A stretch of DNA of 5,071 nucleotides from an uncultured Chlorobiaceae bacterium. Lineage in GTDB: Bacteria; Bacteroidota; Chlorobiia; Chlorobiales; Chlorobiaceae. Below, one piece after another: positions 1-5,071 of the stretch. Position 1 is the first letter of the stretch. Each line of letters opens with the position of its first letter. The stretch covers positions 1 to 5,071 of the forward strand of contig CAIVCU010000436.1 of NCBI GenBank assembly GCA_903904495.1, read 5' to 3'. Position numbers and translations under genes: made by a program. The notes under the pieces are model-generated. The model did no database searches. It was not told the DNA's origin and saw nothing but the letters and a program-made list of their open reading frames with translations.

Positions 1-972
1 AGATTTGAAAATTTTATCTACAATCCTGATACCTACTGCATCGTGGCCATGAAAGGTCCATCCGGCACTTTTGGTGAAGCGTTTTGTTGCCGGTTTGCCA
101 ATATCATGAAGCAGTGCGGCAATTCTAAGCCAGAGGTTTTCAGATTTGGCAGCCACATTGTCTATAACCTGGAAGGTATGGAAAAGGGTATCTTTATGTC
201 CGAGTCCATCATACTGTTCGATGCCTGCCATAACAGCAATTTCCGGCATGATTTCCTTCATTACTCCGGTTTCATAGAGAGTGATCAGTCCGGTGGAAGG
301 GCGGGGCGAGAGCATGATTTTAAAAAACTCGTTACTGATCCGTTCCATTGATACAATCCGGATTCTTTCATGCATGGTTTTCATAGCGTCAACCACCTCA
401 GGAAGCAGTCGGAACTCCAGCTGGGAGGCAAACCGTGCAGCTCTCATCATGCGTAACGGGTCGTCCGAAAAGGTTTGTTCAGCCTCAAGCGGAGTTCTCA
501 GAATTCGGGAATCAAGGTCTTTAAGCCCGTGAAAGTGGTCAATGATCTGGTTCCGGTTTTTTCTGTTCAGTCCAAGGGCAAGTGCATTGATAGTAAAATC
601 CCTGCGTGAAAGATCATCATCGAGCGTTCCAATAAGGGTTACCGGCTTTCGTGAGTCGGAGTTGTAGGACTCTTTTCGTGCGCCGACAAGTTCAACTTTG
701 AACGTTCCCTGTTTTTCGTCGGCAAGTTCAAGCTGAGCAGTGCGGAAACGTTCAAAAAGAACAAAATTATTGCCGTGAAGTCTGTCCCGTACTTTTTTTG
801 CGAAAGGGACGGGATCGCCGATAAGCATAATATCTATGTCGCTACATGGTCTCTGCATGATCATGTCGCGGACGTAGCCGCCGACAAGGTAACAGTCTAT
901 TCCGTTTTCATCAGCCAAGTCGCCGATACTGTAAAGTATTTCAGGAAGGGCTGCCTGTGAAAGTGTTGTCAT
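1..972 (-). CDS. cca: CCA tRNA nucleotidyltransferase with HD domain, C-terminus cut off by the window
   Basis: Cytoplasmic enzyme that builds or repairs the 3'-CCA end of tRNA from CTP and ATP. I translated the minus strand from the ATG at 972; 324 codons are present and the frame is open at base 1. The class II nucleotidyltransferase head is clear: LVGGYVRD at residues 29-36, the metal-binding D45-I-D47 pair, RRDFTIN at 123-129, and the nucleotide-recognition motif DDPLR at 170-174 followed by RAARF. An HD phosphohydrolase domain starts near residue 255, with HKDTLFH at 259-265, LLHDIGKP at 287-294 (H289, D290) and FHGHD at 307-311. Family members of this architecture are usually about 450-480 residues, so roughly a third is missing. 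The start lies 12 bases after the oxidoreductase stop, so the gene is probably last, or late, in that operon. No good Shine-Dalgarno is visible. A poly(A) polymerase role cannot be excluded from motifs alone. Confidence 0.93.
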   Translation of the reverse strand, partial: MTTLSQAALPEILYSIGDLADENGIDCYLVGGYVRDMIMQRPCSDIDIMLIGDPVPFAKKVRDRLHGNNFVLFERFRTAQLELADEKQGTFKVELVGARKESYNSDSRKPVTLIGTLDDDLSRRDFTINALALGLNRKNRNQIIDHFHGLKDLDSRILRTPLEAEQTFSDDPLRMMRAARFASQLEFRLLPEVVDAMKTMHERIRIVSMERISNEFFKIMLSPRPSTGLITLYETGVMKEIMPEIAVMAGIEQYDGLGHKDTLFHTFQVIDNVAAKSENLWLRIAALLHDIGKPATKRFTKSAGWTFHGHDAVGIRIVDKIFKS

Positions 973-984
973 GTGGGGATTTCT

Positions 985-2025
985 CTATACAATATCAGAT
1001 GACGCTGCATTGGCTTCAATTTCAGCAGTGATTTTGCCTGCCACCATAATTGCCCTGCGTCCGTCAGCCGAACTTACGGCAACGGGGGTATTGTTTCTGA
1101 GTGTGTTGATGAATTGCTCGAGTTCATCGCGCAGCGCGTTTATTTTCGGAATTTCCGGGTGGATATAATCGAGCACCATTCCCTGCATTGCCTCCTGAAT
1201 TTCGCCGAACTGTTCAAGAATTTTCCGGGCGGCAAAGGTCTTGAGTGGGTTTTTAGAAGAAGCGTCCTCTTTTTTTACCAGTCTGAATACCTCTGATTTA
1301 CCGGTTGTGAGATCAAGTGAGGCATAGCTCTTCGGATTGGTGCCGAAAAAACGGAATTTGCGTTGACGGCTGCGGCTGAGCCGGCTTGCGGTAACATTTG
1401 CTGTTGCACCGTTTACAAAATCGATTCTTGCGGTGGCCATGTCAAGCTCGTTTGAAAATACCCTTACACCCGATGCGGAAATGTGCCGGATGTCGAATGG
1501 TATGAGCGAGAGAACAAGATCGATATCATGGATCATGAGGTCAAGCACAACGGAAACGTCGGTAACGCGACGGGAAAAATTACTCAATCGTTCAGCCTGG
1601 ATATACATTGGCTGCCCGATATAGGGTTCAATAGCACGGATGGCCGGGTTAAATCGTTCGATATGCCCAACCTGTATGCGAACCTTGTGTTCTGCCTCAA
1701 GCCGTATAAGTTCATCGGCCTCTTCCAAAGTTGTTGTAATCGGCTTTTCTATAAAGAGGTGCACTCCCCCCGCAAGCAGTGTCCGGGCAATGGTGAAGTG
1801 TGAGCTTGTTGTCGTAGCTATAATAGCGGCATCACATGTTTTTGCCAGGAGCTCAAGAGAACTGAAGGATGGGACATTATACTTTTTCGACATCTCTTCA
1901 ACCCGGTTGCTGTCGAGGTCGTATATACCTGCACAATGAATATCCGGCTGGTCCCTGGAGATTTCCGTGAGAAGCTTTGTATGAAACTCTCCGAGTTTCC
2001 CTACCCCAATAACTCCAATATTCAT
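985..2025 (-). CDS. Gfo/Idh/MocA-family NAD(P)-dependent oxidoreductase
   Basis: Predicted cytoplasmic dehydrogenase acting on a sugar, sugar nucleotide or cyclitol with NAD(P). The frame is also open from an ATG at 2076, and residue numbers here use that longer 363-residue form. I prefer the ATG at 2025 (346 residues) because the Rossmann strand begins immediately after it: NIGVIGVG at 19-26, with glycines 24, 26 and 29. It also has an AAGG about 10 bases upstream. Other family marks are D53 after beta 2, the EKP motif at 110-112, GHIERFNP at 137-144 and DLMIHDIDL at 179-187 (H183). The length is normal. The 2076 start would overlap the MFS stop by 8 bases; the 2025 start leaves a 43-base gap. 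The GHIERFNP and DLMIHDIDL motifs remind me of UDP-GlcNAc 3-dehydrogenase (GnnA)-type enzymes of lipid A diamino-sugar synthesis. No partner aminotransferase or lpx gene is in the window, so the substrate stays open. Confidence 0.92.
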   Translation of the reverse strand: MNIGVIGVGKLGEFHTKLLTEISRDQPDIHCAGIYDLDSNRVEEMSKKYNVPSFSSLELLAKTCDAAIIATTTSSHFTIARTLLAGGVHLFIEKPITTTLEEADELIRLEAEHKVRIQVGHIERFNPAIRAIEPYIGQPMYIQAERLSNFSRRVTDVSVVLDLMIHDIDLVLSLIPFDIRHISASGVRVFSNELDMATARIDFVNGATANVTASRLSRSRQRKFRFFGTNPKSYASLDLTTGKSEVFRLVKKEDASSKNPLKTFAARKILEQFGEIQEAMQGMVLDYIHPEIPKINALRDELEQFINTLRNNTPVAVSSADGRRAIMVAGKITAEIEANAASSDIV

Positions 2026-2068
2026 ATGCTTTGCGCCTTGTATCAAAAACGTTGCCGGTTCAGTATTG

Positions 2069-3340
2069 TCAGGCATTACTTACTTCAACTGAATGACCGA
2101 GGGCTTCAATCTTATATTTGAACAGGCTGATTGCGATTACTGCCCCGATGAGTGTCAAAATCCCTGCAAAAACATAGGGCGCATGAAAATTCATGCCGTA
2201 GAGTATACTCCCGCTGAATGGCCCCATAATTCGGGCAAAAGAGTTAACTGATTGTGATAGACCGAGTATCTGTCCCTGCTTCTCTTTATAGCTGTAGAGA
2301 GAAATCATGGACATGTTGATGGGGTTGACCAGGCTTGTTCCGATGGCAAAAAAGAAAAGGATGACAAGCCCCAGTGAAAAGAGAGTAGTTTGCGGGGCGA
2401 ACGGAACAAAAAAGATGCCGATGAAGCTGAAAAGATGACCCCAGAGAAAAAGCTTGTGCTCGCCCAGCATTTTTATCAGCTTGCCGATAAGTCCGCCCTG
2501 AACAATGACTGTCCAGATGCCTACATAGGCAAAAATGTATCCGATCTGCTGGTCGCTGGCCGAGAAATACTCTTTCCAGAGCAGGATGGATGCCACCTGC
2601 ATGTTCACAATGGCAAAGGTGTAAATGTAGTTTGCAATCATCAGCAGCGCAAGCGGGCGGGAACTGAATACCAGCTTCAGCCCTTCACCATACTCTTTCA
2701 CCTTTTCGCCGAGAAAGGTGGATGACGAGCGCCGGGGTTCGCTACCTGCGGCTCTTTTTTTCAAAAAGCCGAATTTCATTTTTTCGGCAAATTTGTTCGA
2801 CTCCGGAAGTAAAAAGACTGCGAGAATAAAGTCGATGGCAATCAGGCTGGAGGAGACGTATCCGACCATCTGGATACCATAATTGTGCTTCAGGATGCCT
2901 CCGATAAGCGGGCCTATGATAAACCCTAAGCCGAATGCAGCACCCATCATCCCCATGGCTCCGGAGCGGCTTTTACTGTCGGTTACATCGGTGATGTAGG
3001 CCTGTGCTGCGGCTATGTTTGCTGAGCCGATACCGGATAGTCCCCGTGCGAAAATCAGCAGCGGAATAGTGCTGGCCTGGGAAAAAACAAGATAGGATAC
3101 AGCCGTGATAAAAATACTGATCAGCATAACCGGTCGCCGGCCGATTTTATCGCTCAGCTTGCCCCAGAGTGGGGAAAAGATAAACTGCATGATGGAGAAT
3201 ATCGCTGCAATCAGCCCGATCATGAAAGGATTCGCCCCGAGATCCTTGGCATAGGTAGGCAGTAGCGGGAGCACAATGCCGAAGCCGATCAAATCCAGTA
3301 AAACCGTCAGCAGTAAAATGACCAGTGGAGAGCGCTTCAT
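2069..3340 (-). CDS. MFS transporter, DHA1/TetA-like, 12 transmembrane segments
   Basis: Inner-membrane secondary transporter of 423 residues, probably a proton-coupled exporter of small or drug-like molecules. The DHA1 signatures are easy to see: LDLIGFGIVLPLLP in TM1 (15-28), the TM2-TM3 loop motif A GKLSDKIGRRP (60-70), the TM4 motif RGLSGIGSAN (99-108), and the antiporter motif C GLGFIIGPLIGG in TM5 (137-148). A long, basic cytoplasmic loop at about 180-223 separates two six-helix halves. The second half contains GQILG at 356-360 and a glycine-rich TM11 stretch, FSGSILYG, at 375-382. Length and topology are normal for the family. Substrate cannot be deduced; TetA-like sequence does not prove tetracycline export. 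It heads a probable operon with the oxidoreductase and cca. No Shine-Dalgarno is visible before the ATG at 3340, and three ATGs in three frames sit at 3348, 3344 and 3340. Confidence 0.94.
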   Translation of the reverse strand: MKRSPLVILLLTVLLDLIGFGIVLPLLPTYAKDLGANPFMIGLIAAIFSIMQFIFSPLWGKLSDKIGRRPVMLISIFITAVSYLVFSQASTIPLLIFARGLSGIGSANIAAAQAYITDVTDSKSRSGAMGMMGAAFGLGFIIGPLIGGILKHNYGIQMVGYVSSSLIAIDFILAVFLLPESNKFAEKMKFGFLKKRAAGSEPRRSSSTFLGEKVKEYGEGLKLVFSSRPLALLMIANYIYTFAIVNMQVASILLWKEYFSASDQQIGYIFAYVGIWTVIVQGGLIGKLIKMLGEHKLFLWGHLFSFIGIFFVPFAPQTTLFSLGLVILFFFAIGTSLVNPINMSMISLYSYKEKQGQILGLSQSVNSFARIMGPFSGSILYGMNFHAPYVFAGILTLIGAVIAISLFKYKIEALGHSVEVSNA

Positions 3341-3371
3341 GCATGCATATTGTTTTGTTCCGCTAAAGGCA

Positions 3372-3379
3372 CAAAGATA
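3372..3379 (-). promoter_or_regulatory. Candidate Bacteroidota/Chlorobi-type promoter element (TAnnTTTG) for the MFS operon
   Basis: The minus strand reads TATCTTTG here, matching the TAnnTTTG -7 consensus known from Bacteroidota. It would start transcription near 3365, about 25 bases before the MFS ATG. No TTG is found at the expected -33 distance, so only half of the promoter is supported. Use of this consensus in Chlorobi is an inference. Confidence 0.35.
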
Positions 3380-3412
3380 AAAAAATTAACACCGATTCTG
3401 ATAGAAGAGTGC
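3379..3412 (-). terminator. Weak Rho-independent terminator candidate after the BtuF-like gene
   Basis: Just after the BtuF-like stop the minus strand can fold GCAC with GTGT and, inside that, TTCT with AGAA around a three-base loop (3403-3396), separated by a small internal loop. A run of seven T (3385-3379) follows. The stem is short and AT-rich, so termination would be inefficient at best. It would separate the Nudix-btuF unit from the MFS unit. Confidence 0.22.
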
Positions 3413-3420
3413 CTAAAAAT

Positions 3421-4311
3421 TCAATGGATCGGCTTCTCTATGGCATGGATTGTTCCGTATAACTGTTCAATTCCTTCGAGCACTCGCGGTCCGGGACGAA
3501 GGAAAAGGCTATTGTCGAAACGGTCATACACCCTGTGGTTTTTCACTGCCGCAATATTCTGCCAGCCGGGACGGTTAATGACCTCATCAGCAGCGGTAGA
3601 TTTTTTTGCCATATACATGCACGCAATCACGTCCGGGTTTTTCTTGATCACCCACTCCTGTGATATCTCGAAATACTCTTTATTTACTACATCACCAATA
3701 TTCTGGCCACCGGCATAAGCAATAAGCGCTGAGGTATAACTTCCTTGTCCTCCCGTCCAGAATGGATCGTTCCAGATTTCAAGATAGACTGTGTTTTTAT
3801 GGTTCTCTGCATCTGCTTTCTTTTTGAATTTCTCCAGACCTGCAGCAATCGAAAGTGCAAGGCTGTCGGCTTCTCCTGTGTGACCGGTCAGTATTCCGAG
3901 TTTTTTAAGCACAACAGGGATGTCGTCAGGGGTCTTGCATGAAAAGGTCTCTCTTCGCATTCCAAGTGCTGATATTTTTTTGCCTGTCTCTTTATCGGCC
4001 AGATCAACGTCAATAACCAGGTCAGGGTGGATTGACGCAAGCAGCTCAAGCGATGGGCGTCCGAATGCTCCAACAACAGTGACTTTTGCCGCAGCAGCCG
4101 GCCAGTCGCATGCGTTTGTTCTGCCAACAAGCTGATCTCCGGCTCCGACGGCAAAAATCATCTCTGTGAGGCTTGGTGCAAGGCTGACAATACGGAGTCT
4201 GCTTGTCGGATGATCTTTACTATTGTTCTGATGATGGCTGCATCCTGACTCCATGAGGAGCAGAAGGGTGAAGAAAAAAAGCAGGACATAGTTACTGCGG
4301 ATGTTGCGCAT
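3421..4311 (-). CDS. btuF: BtuF-like cobalamin-binding lipoprotein of an ABC importer
   Basis: Periplasmic, lipid-anchored substrate-binding protein of 296 residues (Peripla_BP_2 / BtuF-FhuD class), expected to deliver corrinoid to a BtuCD-type permease. The N-terminus is a lipoprotein signal peptide: RNIR, a hydrophobic run at 8-20, then ESGC with the acceptor Cys at 24. RIVSLAPSLTEM (40-51) matches the first strand and helix of BtuF. DPFWTGGQGSY (182-192) followed by AGGQNI (200-205) matches the second lobe. Against the E. coli BtuF sequence as I remember it, the two glutamates that dock onto BtuC (E72, E202) align with E89 in SLELL and E219 in SQEWV. LRPGPRVLEGIEQL near the C-terminus corresponds to the E. 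coli ERASPRI region. The start overlaps the Nudix gene by 20 bases, which suggests translational coupling. No permease or ATPase gene is in the window. A haem or siderophore ligand is the main alternative. Confidence 0.87.
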   Translation of the reverse strand: MRNIRSNYVLLFFFTLLLLMESGCSHHQNNSKDHPTSRLRIVSLAPSLTEMIFAVGAGDQLVGRTNACDWPAAAAKVTVVGAFGRPSLELLASIHPDLVIDVDLADKETGKKISALGMRRETFSCKTPDDIPVVLKKLGILTGHTGEADSLALSIAAGLEKFKKKADAENHKNTVYLEIWNDPFWTGGQGSYTSALIAYAGGQNIGDVVNKEYFEISQEWVIKKNPDVIACMYMAKKSTAADEVINRPGWQNIAAVKNHRVYDRFDNSLFLRPGPRVLEGIEQLYGTIHAIEKPIH

Positions 4312-4714
4312 AGAGCTGAAGCATCTGTAAGTGATTGAAAGCTAGAGGCAGCTTAAGTGCCTCATGAAGGGGAAACCATGAAATCTGCTCAACCTCCTCA
4401 GGCATCAACTTTAAAGTCCCTTGCCCGGTGCCGTAGAAGCAAAGTGCTACAGCATGAAAGCCGTATTCGGGAAAGATTTCGTCACTGTACGCAAGAAACT
4501 GCGGGTCGATGAACTCAAGACCGGTTTCTTCGGCTACTTCCCGGACAACAGCTGCACGTGCTGTTTCAGCTGCGTCAATATGTCCTCCAGGCAGGCACCA
4601 GAAACCCTTAAACGGCAAGACACTCCTGCAGGTAAGTATTACCGTTGAACGGCTTGACTTATCCGGAGCAATGATAGCCGCAACCGTTGCCTTTGTAATT
4701 TCACTTCTTTCCAT
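4292..4714 (-). CDS. Nudix hydrolase (MutT/ADP-ribose pyrophosphatase-like)
   Basis: Small cytoplasmic hydrolase of 140 residues that splits a nucleoside-diphosphate-linked compound with divalent metal. The Nudix box GX5EX7REUXEEXGU is complete and perfect at residues 44-66: G44, E50, R58, E59, E62, E63, G65, L66. It is preceded by GFWCLPGG (37-44), the usual entry to the box. The substrate cannot be read from the sequence; nucleotide sanitation, ADP-ribose or nucleotide-sugar cleavage are all possible. I start it at the ATG at 4714, giving MERSEITKATV. The frame continues five codons upstream to a TTG at 4729, which I consider less likely. Neither start has a Shine-Dalgarno. The TAA stop lies inside the start of the BtuF-like gene. 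This is the first gene of the minus-strand cluster in the window. Confidence 0.92.
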   Translation of the reverse strand: MERSEITKATVAAIIAPDKSSRSTVILTCRSVLPFKGFWCLPGGHIDAAETARAAVVREVAEETGLEFIDPQFLAYSDEIFPEYGFHAVALCFYGTGQGTLKLMPEEVEQISWFPLHEALKLPLAFNHLQMLQLYAQHPQ

Positions 4715-4850
4715 CAGGGAAAATGGCAAAAAAAGATGATTTCTAAAGGATGTAAAACATAATGATGCAGGAAGTCTTCTTGTTTTGGTTTGAACTTCTT
4801 TCTAATATGATGATAGTATTTGCGTAATTATTATTGTTCTTGGGTTTCCA

Positions 4851-4863
4851 TGCATTAAATGCA
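4851..4863. repeat. 13-base inverted repeat, possible operator
   Basis: TGCATTAAATGCA is a perfect dyad of 6-base arms around a single A. It lies directly upstream of the TATAAT at 4866 and 17 bases before the ATG at 4881, where a repressor could block a promoter. No second copy was noticed in the window, and the arms are too short to be a terminator. Confidence 0.35.
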
Positions 4864-4865
4864 AT

Positions 4866-4871
4866 TATAAT
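4866..4871 (+). promoter_or_regulatory. Candidate -10 box TATAAT upstream of the right-edge frame
   Basis: A perfect TATAAT ends nine bases before the ATG at 4881, so a transcript from it would begin around 4877-4880 and be leaderless or nearly so. No good -35 box lies at 16-18 bases; TTGGGT at 4840-4845 is 20 bases away. In such AT-rich sequence a chance hexamer is plausible. Confidence 0.3.
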
Positions 4872-4880
4872 GAAAGTAAA

Positions 4881-5071
4881 ATGCTTATTATACATGATGA
4901 ATGGTCTTTAGATGTTTCATTAGCATCAAAATCAGCATTCAGTCGGTTTCAGAAGAACCATCAGGAAGAGTATGCATCGTGTTTCAGTAACCTTGAAAAA
5001 ATCAAAAGGCTGCTCAATCAGGGAAAAAAGCTTGCCGAGATAGAGCATCATCCCTCTTTTTTTCGGCATGA
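4881..5071 (+). CDS. Unrecognised partial protein, divergent from the Nudix gene; possible toxin-like
   Basis: An open frame from the ATG at 4881 runs without a stop to the right edge (63 complete codons plus two bases), and is too short and too close to the edge to be certain. The peptide begins MLIIHDEWSLDVSLA, continues with a charged, helix-prone stretch (residues 20-55, rich in K, E and Q, including NLEKIKRLLNQGKKLAEIE), and ends HHPSFFRHE at the edge. It has no signal peptide or membrane segment. No in-frame ATG, GTG or TTG precedes it back to the stop at 4803-4805. GC is about 38 % by hand count, lower than the neighbours. A small RelE/HigB-like toxin or related mobile-type protein is a guess from size, AT content and the ending SFFRHE; I cannot confirm it. 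A chance open frame is less likely but possible. Confidence 0.55.
   Translation, partial: MLIIHDEWSLDVSLASKSAFSRFQKNHQEEYASCFSNLEKIKRLLNQGKKLAEIEHHPSFFRH

Larger units (their letters stand above)
4715..4880. other. AT-rich divergent intergenic region
   Basis: This gap separates the minus-strand Nudix gene from the plus-strand frame at 4881, so it should hold promoters for both. GC falls to about 32 % over 4741-4800 and about 25 % over 4801-4880 by hand count, against about half GC in the genes. On the Nudix side I see no convincing promoter: the minus strand has TATGTTTT near 4760, one mismatch from TAnnTTTG. No riboswitch-like structure or RNA gene was recognised. Confidence 0.6.

Noticed and set aside
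43..351. Plus-strand open frame of 102 residues
   Set aside because: It lies wholly antisense to the well-supported CCA nucleotidyltransferase coding sequence and its product has no recognisable motif.
1483..1803. Plus-strand open frames antisense to the oxidoreductase
   Set aside because: The minus-strand frame carries the EKP and GHIERFNP signatures here; the opposite frames are shadows with low-complexity, motif-free products.
2390..2725. Plus-strand open frame of 111 residues opposite the MFS gene
   Set aside because: Antisense to transmembrane segments of the MFS protein; no start context, no motif.
3147..3344. Minus-strand 65-residue frame from the ATG at 3344
   Set aside because: It is a +1 frame shadow over the first 65 codons of the MFS gene, whose own frame has clear TM1 and motif A.
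3888..4154. Minus-strand 88-residue frame inside the BtuF-like gene
   Set aside because: It overlaps a clearly conserved stretch of the BtuF-like protein in another frame and has no motif.
4715..4729. TTG at 4729 as the Nudix start
   Set aside because: An in-frame ATG lies five codons later and begins a normal Nudix N-terminus; no Shine-Dalgarno favours the TTG.
4771..4798. GAAGT/ACTTC inverted repeat as a terminator
   Set aside because: The arms are five to seven weak pairs around a long loop and no T-run follows on either strand in the right place.
4864..4869. TATAAT on the minus strand as Nudix promoter
   Set aside because: It overlaps the plus-strand TATAAT because ATTATAAT is nearly self-complementary; no -35 box stands behind it and it is 150 bases from the gene.
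4715..4880. Cobalamin riboswitch upstream of the Nudix-btuF unit
   Set aside because: No B12-box-like GCCACTG or G-rich multi-stem leader is visible, and the AT-rich gap is too short and unstructured for one.

Overview
The window looks like ordinary chromosome from a green sulfur bacterium (Chlorobi) or a close relative of the Bacteroidota/Chlorobi group. This is an inference. It rests on the overall character of the proteins, the near absence of Shine-Dalgarno sequences, moderate GC (roughly 45-50 % in the genes by eye) and one TAnnTTTG-type promoter element. No marker gene in the window settles the taxonomy.

Layout: five genes lie head to tail on the minus strand and fill almost everything from about 4714 down to 1. 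In transcription order they are a Nudix hydrolase (4714-4292), a BtuF-like periplasmic lipoprotein (4311-3421, overlapping the Nudix gene by 20 bases), an 80-base gap, a 12-TM MFS transporter of the DHA1/TetA type (3340-2069), a Gfo/Idh/MocA-family NAD(P)-dependent oxidoreductase (2025 or 2076 to 985), and the first 324 codons of an HD-domain CCA tRNA nucleotidyltransferase (972 to beyond base 1). Gaps and overlaps suggest two transcription units: Nudix-btuF, then MFS-oxidoreductase-cca. The 80-base gap holds a weak terminator candidate followed by a TATCTTTG promoter element.

The right end differs. From about 4730 the sequence becomes AT-rich (my hand count gives about 25 % GC over 4801-4880). 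It then enters a plus-strand reading frame from 4881 that runs off the edge. That frame is divergent from the Nudix gene and about 38 % GC. Its start is preceded by a perfect TATAAT and a 13-base dyad. I do not recognise the protein with confidence; a RelE/HigB-like toxin is one guess.

Functionally, the minus-strand genes do not form one obvious pathway. They cover nucleotide housekeeping (Nudix), corrinoid capture (BtuF-like), small-molecule export (MFS), sugar or nucleotide-sugar oxidation (oxidoreductase) and tRNA 3'-end maturation (CCA enzyme). I found no clear evidence of a novel multi-gene system, phage, transposon, CRISPR array or RNA gene. The partial gene at the right edge is the item most worth following.
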